Origin: Peristeroidobacter soli
Lineage (GTDB): Bacteria > Pseudomonadota > Gammaproteobacteria > Steroidobacterales > Steroidobacteraceae
Length of the DNA stretch: 64,000 bases
Reading direction: 5' to 3'
NCBI RefSeq assembly: GCF_004138485.1
Contig: NZ_RYEV01000006.1
Coordinates: 669,729-733,728 of the forward strand
The translations under genes were made by a program, and so were the position numbers. Shown one piece after another: positions 16,278 through 23,967 of this stretch. The notes beneath the pieces are model-generated. The model made no database searches. It worked only from the letters and a program-made list of their open reading frames with translations, and had not been told where the DNA came from. How positions within the stretch are numbered: the stretch's first letter is position 1; each line of letters opens with the position of its first letter.

Positions 16278-16752
16278 GGTGCGAGGCGTCTTCTTCCGCC
16301 GGCAGGCTCGAGCCGATCGGCGCCACCGTCGCCTGAACCGCGATCGCCCCGGCCTTCTCGAATACGAATGTCAGTTCCAACTGAGTGCCGGCTCGCAGCG
16401 GCGCCTTCAGATCCACCAACATCAGGTGCATGCCTCCCGGACCGAACGTGATGCGGGCGCCGGCGGGCACGTCGAGCTCGGTGACGGGGCGCATCTGCAT
16501 GCGACCTGCCACTTGCGTCGTGCTGTGAATTTCCACTCGGGCACTGGCGGGCGTGGTTACTTTCAGCAAGCGATCCGTCGCCGGTCCCTGGTTCGCGATG
16601 ACGGCGTAGGCGGCACCGACCTGAACTCCCGGCGGCGTGGCGCGGGCCCAGGGCAGTTCGATGGACACATTGGCTGCCGGCGTTGCAGATGGGGCTGCAA
16701 AGCCGCTGCCGACGACGAGGCAAAGGAACAACGAGGGAAGGGCGCGTAGCAT
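16264..16752 (-). CDS. PCu(A)C periplasmic copper chaperone
   Basis: A 162-residue exported protein with a signal peptide ending near GSGFAAP. The copper site matches the family spacing exactly: H76-x10-M87-x21-H109-x-M111. A His-rich tail (HHAHH) may add further metal binding. It passes Cu(I) to SCO1 or to cytochrome oxidase in the periplasm. It lies between the TonB receptor and SCO1 in a leftward operon. Confidence 0.92.
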   Translation of the reverse strand: MLRALPSLFLCLVVGSGFAAPSATPAANVSIELPWARATPPGVQVGAAYAVIANQGPATDRLLKVTTPASARVEIHSTTQVAGRMQMRPVTELDVPAGARITFGPGGMHLMLVDLKAPLRAGTQLELTFVFEKAGAIAVQATVAPIGSSLPAEEDASHHAHH

Positions 16753-16835
16753 GATCGATTCGTCTCACATTCAATCGGGGCGCATGGTAGTGCCGCTGCC
16801 GCGCCGCTTCCATGCGACCGGATGTCGCGGGTCCA

Positions 16836-16958
16836 TCAGCCTAGCGACGGAAAGACGATACCCAACACGATCAAAAGCACCGCGATGCTCCACACGACGC
16901 CTTGCCCGCGGTCCGGCTCCGGTGCGCCCAAGCCCGACTTGCGGCGCTTGAGCCACAT
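16836..16958 (-). CDS. Small single-helix membrane protein
   Basis: A 40-residue frame starting MWLKRRKSGLGAPEPDRG and ending in one transmembrane helix (VVWSIAVLLIVLGIVFPSLG). It lies 49 bases after the receptor stop and 83 before PCu(A)C, in the same direction. Basic residues precede the helix, so the N-terminus is probably cytoplasmic. No family is recognised. The frame stays open further upstream, but the helix and its basic flank are the credible part. Confidence 0.45.
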   Translation of the reverse strand: MWLKRRKSGLGAPEPDRGQGVVWSIAVLLIVLGIVFPSLG

Positions 16959-17007
16959 GACCGGCCCGGAAATCGGCTGGCGCTCGCCATGAAGCTGTCG
17001 CTTGATC

Positions 17008-19170
17008 TCAGAACGACAATCGCGCGCCGACATATGCCGAGCGCGGTGCGCCGGGTAGGTAGATCGCGTCATTGCCGCTCGTCTGGTTCAACACGCTGAA
17101 TGTCGCGATGTACTCCTTGTCCGTGAGATTGCGCAGCTCCCCAAAAACCTCCCAGCCCTTGCCGGCAAAGCCGCCGCGCAAGCCGAGCAGTTGATACGAA
17201 TCCACGGTCGTGGTGTTCTTGAAGTCGACGTAGCGTTTGCCGATGAAGTCGAAGGTCGGGCCGGCGAAGATGCCACTGCGATGCCGATAGATCAGCTCGC
17301 CACGCGCCGCATACTTCGGCGCGGCCGGCAGGGTGTTGTCGCCGTAGTCGGGATCGGAGTCGAACGAGAAGTCGTTGATAGTCAGGCTGAGCAGCGGTTC
17401 GAGCCGGTGCGTGTCGCCACCGAACGAGAAACTCGCACCGACCAGCGCTTCGATACCGGCATGAACGGTGTCGTCGATGTTCTTGGACAGGCTGGTGCCG
17501 GTGGGAATGTTCGTGCCCGGTACCAGTTCGTCGACCGACAGGATCTCGTCTTCGATCTTGGCGTAGTACACGGCGAGATCCCAATGCCAGCGCGTGCTTG
17601 CGCTCTGCGCCGTTGCTCCGCGCGTGCCGACTTCGACGACGGTGCCCTTCATGGGATCCAGCAGCCGATTGCACTGGCAGACATCGTTCTGCAATTCGAA
17701 GGTGGTGGGCGCCTCGAACAGGCGGCTGACGCTGGCAAACAGCTCGTTGCTATCGCTGAGAGAGTAGATGACGCCGACGCGCGGATTCACTTCCGAATAG
17801 TCACCCTTCGGATTGACCACGTCGCCGGTGGCGGCATTGGTCGTGCGTACGTCGCGATTCGTGTCGACGAACTGCGCGCCGTACACCAGTGTGATGGCAT
17901 CGGCGATGCGCCAGCGATCCATGGCGAACGCCTCGTAGCCGTCGGAGTATTCCTCGGTCCGTTCCATCAACCCATTGCGACGTCCGAACAGGTTGCCATA
18001 GTTGCCGCCCTTGACTTCGGTGTCGGCATAGTTGATTCCGAACAGCAGGTCGTGAGCGCCGACCTTGAGGTCATAACGCACCATGCCGCCCAGCGTGCGG
18101 TGATCGGTGTCGATGAGCAGGCTGAAGAACTGCGGTCCGAGCAGCGGGCCGGCGCCGTCCGGGTCGGGGCCGCGCACGTCGACGATCGGGTGATACAGCG
18201 ATTGCTTCTCATAGGAGAAGCCGAATTGCAGCGAGCTCGCGGCATCGATCTGCCACGTGGTCTTGAAGGCGCCGCGCGCCGTCTTGACGATCTTGCGATT
18301 TTCACCGGTGATGGCGCTGACCGCCGCCTGGTCGGGATCTTCGGCGATCTGATCGAGCGTCAGGCCGCGCGGCAGCTCCTCGTCGTTGTCGATGTAGGTC
18401 GCGTAGACGCGCGTCGATACCGAGTCGGACATCTGCCAGCCGGCATTGGCATACGCGCCTTCACGCTCCTGTTTGCTGTGTTCACGATAGCCGTCGTAGG
18501 ACTTGCCTTCGACCGTGATGAGACCATCGAGCGCGTCGGCGACGCCGCCTGCGGTGATGCGTCCGCTGAGCAGTCCGTCGCTGCCGCCGGTCACGTAGAG
18601 CGAAAGCGGATCGGTGCTGCGCGCGGTGGGCGAAATGAAATCGAATGCGCCGCCTAACGTGCTCGCACCGTAAGTCAACGCGTTCGCGCCACGCGCGATG
18701 ACGGAGTAACGCGCGCTCAACGGATCGACGACGCGGTTGTGGTTGTTGCCGTCCGCTGTCGTGATCGGCAGTCCGTCCTGGAACAGCTTGACGCCGTTCT
18801 TGTCGTAGTCGGTGGAATCGAGATTCGAGCCGCGGCTGGAAAAGAACAACTCATCCGAACCCCAGCCGCTCTGCGACCAGACGCCCGGCACGTAGCGCAA
18901 CAGGTCCGTGATGTTGGTGACACTGCGTTCCTGCAACGTTTCGCCATCGACGACGGTGACGCCACCCGGCGTGAGCGCCTGCTCGGTTTCGATCTGCTCG
19001 CGGATGCGTTGTGCCGTGATGGTCACGGTTTCGAGCGTCTTGTCGGCGGGGGCGGCCACTGCGTTGGTCTGCGCCATCGCGAGGGCCAGCGCGACGTGCG
19101 ATGCCACGAGTCCAGAGCGCCGTGCGCGAGGTGCTGCGCAAATGCCGGTGTGGTCTTGAAGTTGTTTCAT
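17008..19170 (-). CDS. TonB-dependent receptor of the copper-linked operon
   Basis: A 720-residue receptor with a signal peptide ending around NAVAAP, a TonB box near LETVTITAQ, a plug (LLRYVPGVWSQSGWG, FFSSRGSNLDSTDY) and a barrel ending in GARLSF. The ATG at 19170 is chosen because GGGAGA precedes it by 5 bases. The neighbouring PCu(A)C and SCO1 genes suggest copper or a copper chelate as ligand, as for OprC/NosA receptors. A CxC in VCQCNRLLDPM could be a metal site. The paired PepSY protein is also common with iron-siderophore receptors, so iron remains possible. Confidence 0.88.
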   Translation of the reverse strand: MKQLQDHTGICAAPRARRSGLVASHVALALAMAQTNAVAAPADKTLETVTITAQRIREQIETEQALTPGGVTVVDGETLQERSVTNITDLLRYVPGVWSQSGWGSDELFFSSRGSNLDSTDYDKNGVKLFQDGLPITTADGNNHNRVVDPLSARYSVIARGANALTYGASTLGGAFDFISPTARSTDPLSLYVTGGSDGLLSGRITAGGVADALDGLITVEGKSYDGYREHSKQEREGAYANAGWQMSDSVSTRVYATYIDNDEELPRGLTLDQIAEDPDQAAVSAITGENRKIVKTARGAFKTTWQIDAASSLQFGFSYEKQSLYHPIVDVRGPDPDGAGPLLGPQFFSLLIDTDHRTLGGMVRYDLKVGAHDLLFGINYADTEVKGGNYGNLFGRRNGLMERTEEYSDGYEAFAMDRWRIADAITLVYGAQFVDTNRDVRTTNAATGDVVNPKGDYSEVNPRVGVIYSLSDSNELFASVSRLFEAPTTFELQNDVCQCNRLLDPMKGTVVEVGTRGATAQSASTRWHWDLAVYYAKIEDEILSVDELVPGTNIPTGTSLSKNIDDTVHAGIEALVGASFSFGGDTHRLEPLLSLTINDFSFDSDPDYGDNTLPAAPKYAARGELIYRHRSGIFAGPTFDFIGKRYVDFKNTTTVDSYQLLGLRGGFAGKGWEVFGELRNLTDKEYIATFSVLNQTSGNDAIYLPGAPRSAYVGARLSF

Positions 19171-19210
19171 ATGATTCTCCCTGTGGAAGCGAGCAACAAG
19201 CTGCGCCGGT

Positions 19211-20533
19211 TCAGGCGGCATTCGGCAACGCACGACCCAACGCGCGGTCGAGCAAGGCGATGACCAGGACCGAGGCGCCCAGCAGTGGCAGAGCGATGCA
19301 AAGGATCACGCTCGTCACGATGACGGCGCGTGGAAACTGGAGCTCTCGCCTGGGCGGTGCCGACAGGCCGCCGCGCGGGCGGCGCTTATACCAGCCCATG
19401 AATCCTGTGACGGACAGCCAGACGAGCGCGGTGGCGAAGAGCGTGTTGAAGATCTGATTCAGGCGGCCGAAGAAATGCCCTTCGTGCAGATCGATACCGA
19501 GCGAGACGAACTTCGGCAGCAGCGGGAAATCGTTCCACACGACTCGGGTCAGCACCTCGCCGCTATTGCCATCGAGCTGCAGCCACACTTCGTCCCACGC
19601 ACGAGGATGGTCGTCGCGAACGTTGACCGGTCCGCCGTGCTGCGCCGGGTGCAATTCCAGATTGCCACGGGCACCGGCAGCACGCGCCTTCTGTATCAAC
19701 TGATCCAGCGTGACACCACGTTGTGCCTGCGTTGAGCCGGCGACCTGCTCGTGCGCGGAGTTGTGATGAGCGGCGTGATTGGGATCGCCGCCCCCGGCGA
19801 AGAAAAACCTCGTGGGAGATTGCTGATTCGTCGCTTGCTGGATGCTTCCCAGCACTTCGCCGCCCCAGAGCGTCGTCCATGGCATGGCACTGATCAGAAA
19901 TGCCATGAGGATGAGTGCGAAGTAGATGCCAACCGTCGCGTGCAGGTCGCGCCAGAAAATGCGCGAGCCGCTGCGCAGGCGCGGATACAACACGCCTGCC
20001 AGACCTTGCGCGTTGCGTGGCCACCAGAGGAACACGCCGGTGAGTGTCATGACGATGGCCCAACTCGCGCCCAGTTCGAGCAGATAGCTACCCCAGGGTT
20101 GAATCGGCCAGCCACCATGGAGTCCTCGACTCAGGCCGCGAACCCAATGCGTGGATTCGATGCGGCCGAGATAGGCGCCGCTGTGGGGATCGACGAAGGC
20201 CGGGTAGGGCAGGCCATTCGTGTCGCCGAAGAAAAACACGGTCGAGCGTGCGGGATCGTCGCTCAGCTCGATGGACTGCAAGCGCTCGCGCGGCTCGTGT
20301 GCGAGTACCGATTGGAGCTGTCGGTCATAGCTCACTCGCTCATCGGAGACCGACACGCTGATCAACTCGGGATGCGTGAGACTGGCCAGCTCCCGGTGCC
20401 ACAGGTACAGCACACCCGTGACTGACTGCCACAACACGAAGGGAATCACGATCAGCGCGGCGAAGAAATGCCAGCGCCACAGCCGTGCATAGAGGCGCGA
20501 GGTCGAACGTGACGGATCGGAAAGATCGTTCAT
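19211..20533 (-). CDS. PepSY-associated transmembrane protein
   Basis: A 440-residue inner-membrane protein of the PepSY_TM family. It has an N-terminal helix (FFAALIVIPFVLWQSVTGVL), paired central helices and C-terminal helices with periplasmic PepSY segments between them. Conserved histidines (LHGGW, RDLHATVG, IDLHEGHFF) match the heme-coordinating pattern proposed for PepSY reductases that reduce imported metal complexes. It ends 41 bases before the receptor start and is probably co-transcribed. A metal-chelate reductase role is inference from family and context. Confidence 0.88.
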   Translation of the reverse strand: MNDLSDPSRSTSRLYARLWRWHFFAALIVIPFVLWQSVTGVLYLWHRELASLTHPELISVSVSDERVSYDRQLQSVLAHEPRERLQSIELSDDPARSTVFFFGDTNGLPYPAFVDPHSGAYLGRIESTHWVRGLSRGLHGGWPIQPWGSYLLELGASWAIVMTLTGVFLWWPRNAQGLAGVLYPRLRSGSRIFWRDLHATVGIYFALILMAFLISAMPWTTLWGGEVLGSIQQATNQQSPTRFFFAGGGDPNHAAHHNSAHEQVAGSTQAQRGVTLDQLIQKARAAGARGNLELHPAQHGGPVNVRDDHPRAWDEVWLQLDGNSGEVLTRVVWNDFPLLPKFVSLGIDLHEGHFFGRLNQIFNTLFATALVWLSVTGFMGWYKRRPRGGLSAPPRRELQFPRAVIVTSVILCIALPLLGASVLVIALLDRALGRALPNAA

Positions 20534-20930
20534 CGAGTCATCTCACAGACATGGCCGCGCGGCTCTCTCAATGCGATTGCGCCGGCCCGTCATGGGCGTC
20601 GTGCGCTTCGGCGGCGGGATGCGTGCCGCCACGATCCATTCGTACTTCGCCTTTGAACGACGCGATGACGGCGCACGATCGCACCGGCAGGAGCGCCAGG
20701 GGGCGCTTGCCAGTGCGGGTTGAGCATGGCCGGGATTATCGGAGAATCGGACGGTCCGCCGCCTGCGACAAAATGTCGCGCCGGCAGTGCGATAAGAGGC
20801 TCCGGCCGCTATCGCTGGCGTCAGCAATTCGACGGCTGCCCAGCAGGCCCATTTGACGCCATCGCCGGACCCCGGCAAGTTGCAGCATCATGCCGCTCTC
20901 CGGCGCTGCGGCCGCCGCCGCAATTGCATC
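20534..20930. other. Intergenic region between the PepSY and kinase genes
   Basis: About 400 bases with no convincing gene. The only notable element is a short leftward frame ending at 20568 whose tail is His-rich (THPAAEAHDAHDGPAQSH). It could be the end of a small metal-binding protein upstream of the PepSY gene, but it has no family support. The promoter of the leftward operon should lie here. Confidence 0.3.
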
Positions 20931-21345
20931 GTGGATTACCGAGCCTCGCTTTCCTTCATCAGATTGCTCGCGAACCTTCGCTGGCTCGCGGTCGTCGGTC
21001 AGGTGTTGACCGTGCTCATCGTCACTGGACCGCTACAGCTGGCTCTGGCGGAGGTGCCGTTGTGGGCCGGCATCGGTGCCCTGGCGGCGTTCAACGTGTA
21101 CGCGACGTGGCGTGCGCGCCAGAGCGAGGAGCTGAGCGACGCGGTCGTGTTCGCGCACATGCTGGTCGATATCGGCTCGCTCACCTGGATGATCGCCTGG
21201 AGCGGCGGCGTCGAAAATCCATTCTCGTCGCTGTTCCTGTTGCCGATCGCGCTGTCGATTCTGGCGCTGCCGGGGCCCTGGGTCTGGGCTACCGCGGTGG
21301 CGAGCATCCTTGGCTATGGCGTGTCGGCGCTGCTGGGGAGATCGT
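20931..21345 (+). pseudogene. Truncated RegB/PrrB-type redox sensor kinase (membrane domain only)
   Basis: From GTG 20931 the frame encodes about 138 residues resembling the N-terminal membrane sensor of RegB/PrrB/ActS kinases: FIRLLANLRWLAVVGQVLTV, several helices, and GGVENPFSSLFLLPIAL, the GGxxNPF quinone-sensing loop of this family. The protein then runs into unrelated low-complexity sequence. No H-box, ATPase domain or RegA-like partner regulator is present. The gene appears to have been cut at about 21345 by a rearrangement. It would normally control redox-responsive genes. Confidence 0.7.
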
Positions 21346-21648
21346 ATGCTTGCCCGCCGCCAGTGAGAAGACGTACGAGCCATCGATGTTCTCGCGGTCC
21401 TGATCGTACTTGTTCACTTGCTGGACGGCCGGTGTACCCACGTTGACACGCTTCACCACACTAGTCATCCCGCCCGGTGCGATCTCATGAGCGTGCCTTT
21501 GCACCGGCGTCGCATGCGATGGTGGTCCGCAATAATTCGATCGTGCTCTCGAGGACTGCACCACGAGTACTCGTTGGCGCGCGCGTGAACAAGATCGGCT
21601 CGGCCAAGAGCGGTCCGGCTGAGATAATTGCGGGGGACAGGAAGTCGG
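21346..21648. other. Mosaic scar without an intact gene
   Basis: Sequence between the broken kinase and corA. The leftward strand contains an unassigned peptide-like stretch (VKRVNVGTPAVQQVNKYDQD, ending near GSYVFSLAAGKHTI), perhaps a fragment of another gene. The right part is an 81-base dispersed repeat. No complete coding region is seen. The patchwork suggests repeated insertion and deletion. Confidence 0.45.
21553..21633. repeat. 81-bp dispersed repeat, copy 1
   Basis: These 81 bases match 63453-63533 at 78 positions in the same orientation. Copy 1 lies just after the stop of the leftward corA gene; copy 2 truncates an ECF sigma gene. Both read ISAGPLLAE...ILFTRAPTSTRGA on the minus strand. 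It is probably the end of a mobile element or a small non-autonomous element. Confidence 0.75.
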
Positions 21649-22617
21649 CTACAGCCATTTCGCCTTCCGTAGACGATAGAACAAATAACTGTCCACGACC
21701 GTCATTACGCCGATCGCGGTAGCGTATCCGTAGCGCCAGCGTAGCTCCGGCATGTAGTCGAAGTTCATGCCGTAGATGCCTGCGATCAACGTCGGAACGG
21801 CGATCAGCGCCGCATAGGCGGCGAGTCGCTTCATGGTCTCGCTTTCGCGCAGCGTAATCATGGACAGGTTGACCGAGATCGCGGTCGCGATGGTGTCGCG
21901 AACCGACTCGATCGTTTGACTCAACCGCAGCAGGTGATCGGAGACGTCCCTGAAATACTCCTGCATGCCGGTGCAGATGACCGGTGAGCGCGCGCCGGTG
22001 ATGTTGCTCAAAGCTTCCAGCAGCGGACCGACGGCGTGACGGCAAATCATCAACTTCTGCTTGAGTGCGTACAGCGCTTCAATGTTGGCGCGAGGAGAAA
22101 CATCCGCGAAGATCTGTTCTTCGATGCGCTCGAGATCGTTTTCCAGCTCATGCAGCACCGGGAAGTAGCGATCCACGACCGCATCCAGCACCGCGTACAA
22201 CACATATCCGGGGCCATTCTTGAGCAGCTGCGGCTCATTTTCACTACGGGCGCGCACATCGGAAAAGCCGCGTTCGGCACGACTGCGAACCGTGAGGATG
22301 TAGTTGCGCCCCACGAAGATGTCGACCTCGCCAACCTTCAGACCGCCATCTTCAGGCTCGATCATCTGCAGAACCGCGAATAGCGAGTCGCCGTACTCCT
22401 CGATCTTCGGTCGTTGATGGCCGTGTCTCGCATCTTCCACTGCGAGCGGGTGCAGATCGAACTCGGCTTGCATCAGCTCCAGCGTGCGGGCGTCGGGCTC
22501 GAACAGCGCCACCCACACGAAACAGTCCGGCTTGACGATGTAATTGTGAATGTCGTGCGGCTCGATGTCGGCGAGCCTTTCGCCGTTTCGATAGACGACG
22601 CAACTGATCAGCATCAT
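21649..22617 (-). CDS. corA: CorA-family magnesium/divalent metal transporter
   Basis: A 322-residue CorA channel with a cytoplasmic N-terminal domain and two C-terminal helices. The signature GMN occurs in IYGMNFDYMPEL, followed by the second helix and a basic tail (RLRKAKWL). The length is typical. The ATG at 22617 is adjacent to a second ATG; GAGG precedes both. The promoter region is shared with the rightward TorF-like gene. Confidence 0.92.
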   Translation of the reverse strand: MMLISCVVYRNGERLADIEPHDIHNYIVKPDCFVWVALFEPDARTLELMQAEFDLHPLAVEDARHGHQRPKIEEYGDSLFAVLQMIEPEDGGLKVGEVDIFVGRNYILTVRSRAERGFSDVRARSENEPQLLKNGPGYVLYAVLDAVVDRYFPVLHELENDLERIEEQIFADVSPRANIEALYALKQKLMICRHAVGPLLEALSNITGARSPVICTGMQEYFRDVSDHLLRLSQTIESVRDTIATAISVNLSMITLRESETMKRLAAYAALIAVPTLIAGIYGMNFDYMPELRWRYGYATAIGVMTVVDSYLFYRLRKAKWL

Positions 22618-22685
22618 GACCTCGTAATCGGCGCGGGTGGCCGGCGCGCATGGTACGCGCCGTCGCCAGCATTGCCTACCCAACG

Positions 22686-22709
22686 AAATTCTTCACAGGA
22701 TTTGGTCTG
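22686..22709 (+). promoter_or_regulatory. 24-bp motif shared with the region behind kdpE
   Basis: This stretch matches 31977-32000 at 21 of 24 positions. The core is TCTTCACA-N-GATTT-N-GTCTG, and a GC-rich GGCG/GCAG segment follows both copies. It lies 147 bases upstream of the TorF-like gene and 69 bases upstream of corA. A looser version precedes the kdp operon. A response-regulator binding site, possibly for KdpE, is plausible. Confidence 0.45.
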
Positions 22710-22855
22710 CCCGGCGCCGCAGGTCGCGCGCATCATTCTGTCCTGGAAAAAGGCACGGCGCCGCCATCAAAGCTGCGCGTCACCGGCAACGTCGGTGATG
22801 CATGGCCGGCGGCGCCCGTTCTGTTGCGTATCTCGAATACTTGAGGAGCAGGTTT

Positions 22856-23596
22856 GTGAGAAAGATGCAGCTGGCGGCGGCTACAGGGTTGATGGCGCTG
22901 AGCGTTGCCGCGAATGCCGGCGTGACTTCCACGTGGACGCTGGCGAGTGACTACGATTTTCGAGGGATTACGCAGTCGGCCCAGGATCCGGCCGTGCAAG
23001 CCAGCCTCGACTACTCCCACGACAGTGGTTGGTACATCGGCGCCTGGGCGAGCAATGTCGATTTCTGTGCATCCGCCAATCCTTCGTGCCTGGATGCCGA
23101 CTACGAAGTCGATCTCTACACCGGGTTTTCGGGCACGACGGGCGAGGACGGGCTGGGTTGGGATGTCGGGCTCATCTATTACACGTACGAAGAGTCCGAT
23201 TACAACTATCCCGAAATATACGCAAGCCTGTCCAAGCAATGGTTCAAGGCGAAAGTATGGTACTCGAATGACTTTGGCGGCGACACGACCGCGGGTGATA
23301 CGCCGGCCTACTATCTCGAGGCCAACGCAACTGTGCCGCTGCCTGCCAACTTTTCCGCGCTCGCTCACGTCGGCTACAGCGGCGGCGACTATTGGAAAGA
23401 TCTGGATCGCGCCGGCACGGGCCGGGAATATGTCGACTACGCCATCGGCGTGGGCTACGTCATGGGCAAGTTCAACTTTGCCCTGAAATGGGTCGATGGC
23501 AGCGACCTGAAGGAGTCAGACGGTACGCCCAACGACGCATTCAGCTCCGAGGCCCGGGCGGTACTGACCGTGGGTACCACGTTTCCCTGGCGCTGA
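22856..23596 (+). CDS. TorF-family putative outer-membrane porin
   Basis: A 246-residue exported protein with a signal peptide ending at AANAG. The mature start (TSTWTLASDYDFRGITQSAQ) and alternating aromatic strands are characteristic of the TorF/TIGR02001 family of proteobacterial putative porins. The C-terminus ends in an amphipathic strand (LTVGTTFPWR). The GTG at 22856 is chosen because AGGAG lies about 8 bases upstream. It precedes the kdp operon by about 90 bases, and the shared upstream motif hints at common control. Confidence 0.82.
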   Translation: MRKMQLAAATGLMALSVAANAGVTSTWTLASDYDFRGITQSAQDPAVQASLDYSHDSGWYIGAWASNVDFCASANPSCLDADYEVDLYTGFSGTTGEDGLGWDVGLIYYTYEESDYNYPEIYASLSKQWFKAKVWYSNDFGGDTTAGDTPAYYLEANATVPLPANFSALAHVGYSGGDYWKDLDRAGTGREYVDYAIGVGYVMGKFNFALKWVDGSDLKESDGTPNDAFSSEARAVLTVGTTFPWR

Positions 23597-23605
23597 TGCG
23601 CGCCC

Positions 23606-23644
23606 GAAATCCTCACAACATCCTTACACCGCGCTGTCTATTCT
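23606..23644 (+). promoter_or_regulatory. Candidate kdp promoter and response-regulator site
   Basis: Two direct repeats (CCTCACA at 23611 and CCTTACA at 23622) are 11 bases apart, the spacing used by OmpR/KdpE-type regulators. A -10-like TATTCT follows at 23639-23644, 40 bases before the first gene. There is no good -35 box, consistent with activator dependence. The assignment to KdpE is inferred from context. Confidence 0.4.
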
Positions 23645-23683
23645 AGCCAGCGTCGGTGTTTACCGTTCGACCTGGAGACACCC

Positions 23684-23878
23684 ATGGACAGAGCTATCGT
23701 CTTTTCCGTGTTGCTGCTGGTTGGCCTGACCTGGCTGCTTTACAAGCTTGCCGTGATGCTCGAGCCGCGTTCCGAGAAGCCGGCTTCGAGCCAGCAAGAT
23801 GTCGACGCAAGTGCCGATTCCGGCCACAAAGTTACCAATAGCCGTCAAAAGCTCATTCACCAGAGGTTGCGCAAGTGA
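23684..23878 (+). CDS. Small membrane protein leading the kdp operon
   Basis: A 64-residue protein with one N-terminal helix (IVFSVLLLVGLTWLLYKLAV) and a hydrophilic, charged tail. It has a CTGGAG ribosome site, and its stop overlaps an in-frame GTG 9 bases before the kdpF ATG. It is not KdpF, which follows separately. A structural or regulatory role in the Kdp complex is possible only by position. It has no recognised family. Confidence 0.6.
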   Translation: MDRAIVFSVLLLVGLTWLLYKLAVMLEPRSEKPASSQQDVDASADSGHKVTNSRQKLIHQRLRK

Positions 23879-23883
23879 GCGTC

Positions 23884-23967
23884 ATGAACTGGATCGGTCT
23901 GATCTTGGCCGCCGCACTGGGGGTGTACCTGGTGGTGGCCTTGTTGTTTCCGGAGAAATTCGAATGA
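23884..23967 (+). CDS. kdpF: KdpF, small subunit of the potassium-transporting ATPase
   Basis: A 27-residue hydrophobic peptide (NWIGLILAAALGVYLVVALL followed by FPEKFE), typical of KdpF in length and ending. It stabilises the KdpABC complex in the membrane. Its stop overlaps the kdpA start (ATGA). A GTG at 23875 would add three residues. Confidence 0.85.
   Translation: MNWIGLILAAALGVYLVVALLFPEKFE

Noticed and set aside
20543..20878. Leftward frame upstream of the PepSY gene
   Set aside because: The Arg/Pro/Ser-rich translation has no helix or motif; a different frame gives only a short His-rich tail.
23799..23963. In-frame upstream extension of kdpA
   Set aside because: It covers the leader protein and kdpF out of frame; the ATG overlapping the kdpF stop begins the conserved KdpA sequence.
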